A stretch of 5,340 nt of DNA from a bacterium (GTDB lineage Bacteria > Patescibacteriota > Minisyncoccia > Phycocordibacterales > UBA10002), in contig JAUSHG010000034.1 in the NCBI GenBank assembly GCA_030648695.1, positions 1 to 5,340 on the forward strand. The letters run 5' to 3'. Numbering within the stretch: the stretch's first letter is position 1; every line of letters starts with the position of its first letter. The position numbers and the translations under genes are program-made. Under the pieces are notes generated by a model that made no database searches, had not been told where the DNA came from, and saw only the letters and a list, made by a program, of their open reading frames with translations. Below are positions 4,876 through 5,340 of this stretch, piece after piece.

Positions 4876-5340
4876 TTAAATCTGATACAAATACACCCGA
4901 TGCACTTTTTCTACCGGTTCCCACGTGGGAAAGGTAAAGGCATTTGAGACGACACGTGTGCCGGGGCGCAGTTCGCGTCGAAGTTTTGCTTCCAGTTTCG
5001 GCATGATGTATGGAATGCCGTAGAGCACCACCGCATCAAAAGAAGAAAAATCTTCCTTCCAGAAATTGCGGTAATGCACAAACGCGCGCGCCTCTAGACC
5101 GCGTTTTTTTATGGTGCGCCGCGATTGCCACACCAAAATTGGATTGTGCTCGTACCCATGCGCCTCGGCTCCCGCCTCTGCAAGCGCGATAAGGAGCCGC
5201 CCGTCCCCGCTTCCCAAGTCCACTATTTTCTTACCCTCTTTGATATCCAAAAACGAAAGCATCCGCGCGACATCATTTCGCCGTGAAGGCACGAAAAAAG
5301 CACCCCGCCGCAGATGGAGGAGCATAGCGATGCCGCCGAT
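4876..5340 (-). CDS. Small class I SAM-dependent methyltransferase, archaeal lysine-methyltransferase-like (5' partial)
   Basis: The minus-strand frame is open from the window edge to TAA (complement of 4876-4878). A methionine codon occurs at 5325, but the five codons before it (IGGIA) are open and hydrophobic. The true start is probably outside, perhaps with an N-terminal membrane helix, as in related small methyltransferases. Numbered from that methionine (149 residues): FVPSRRNDVARML (11-23) precedes motif I VDLGSGDGRLL (35-45), the glycine-rich SAM-binding loop. GYEHNP follows, with E59 expected to hold the ribose. Then come SFDAVVLYGIP (motif IV region), PKLEAKLRRELRPGTRVVSNAF and a final TWEPVEKVHRVYLYQI. 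The FVP...LGSGDGR...LRPGTRVVS.F...W.P...YLY order resembles the archaeal protein-lysine methyltransferase aKMT and its DOT1-like relatives. The substrate here is unknown. It is convergent with the ahcY-kinase unit. Confidence 0.88.
   Translation of the reverse strand: MGGIAMLLHLRRGAFFVPSRRNDVARMLSFLDIKEGKKIVDLGSGDGRLLIALAEAGAEAHGYEHNPILVWQSRRTIKKRGLEARAFVHYRNFWKEDFSSFDAVVLYGIPYIMPKLEAKLRRELRPGTRVVSNAFTFPTWEPVEKVHRVYLYQI

Noticed and set aside
4734..4937. 67-codon plus-strand frame beginning at ATG 4734
   Set aside because: It reads through the terminator hairpin and into the convergent methyltransferase gene, and its ribosome binding sequence abuts the ATG, so it is most likely a chance frame.
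1..5340. All recognised genes end in TAA or TAG, none in TGA, suggesting a recoded UGA
   Set aside because: The sample is seven or eight genes, and no in-frame TGA appears within any of them, as a UGA=Gly or UGA=Trp code would require. The standard code fits.

Overview
The window looks like a compact bacterial chromosome segment, most plausibly from a Patescibacteria/CPR (Parcubacteria-like) organism. This is inferred from gene style: short intergenic gaps, small secreted or membrane proteins of unknown function, a PDZ-less HtrA-like protease, a short archaeal-type S-adenosylhomocysteine hydrolase and a small archaeal-like class I methyltransferase. Nothing here fixes the taxonomy. The standard genetic code fits: no TGA interrupts any recognised gene, so the UGA=Gly code of some CPR lineages does not apply.

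Layout. Bases 1-181 are the C-terminal end of an unidentified plus-strand gene, closed by an intrinsic terminator (206-240). The stretch 241-454 has no credible gene but holds two striking perfect inverted repeats: a 19-bp hairpin (257-298) and a pair of 20-bp arms separated by 66 bp (341-446). The second ends just before a membrane-anchored trypsin-like protease (455-1399). A TATAAT promoter follows at the protease stop codon, then a secreted coiled-coil protein with 11-residue repeats (1485-1937) and a strong terminator (1984-2021). A small single-helix membrane protein with a very good ribosome binding site (2063-2311) stands alone between two terminators.

Bases 2388-4573 are a two-gene unit: S-adenosylhomocysteine hydrolase (ahcY) followed five bases later by a PfkB/ribokinase-family kinase. 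Together they suggest disposal of the methylation by-product: the hydrolase releases adenosine and homocysteine, and the kinase could phosphorylate the adenosine and pull the reversible reaction forward. Downstream, 4574-4853 holds a possible 56-codon gene or a terminated small RNA. The minus strand then carries a class I SAM-dependent methyltransferase (4876 to the window edge) resembling archaeal lysine methyltransferases. Such an enzyme would produce the SAH that the ahcY/kinase pair removes, so the right half of the window has a coherent methylation theme, although the methyltransferase is convergent and not in the operon.

No tRNA, rRNA, CRISPR array, transposase or obvious defence system was seen. 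The most unusual elements are the two inverted repeats at 257-446, the hendecad-repeat secreted protein and the small terminated unit at 4630-4853.
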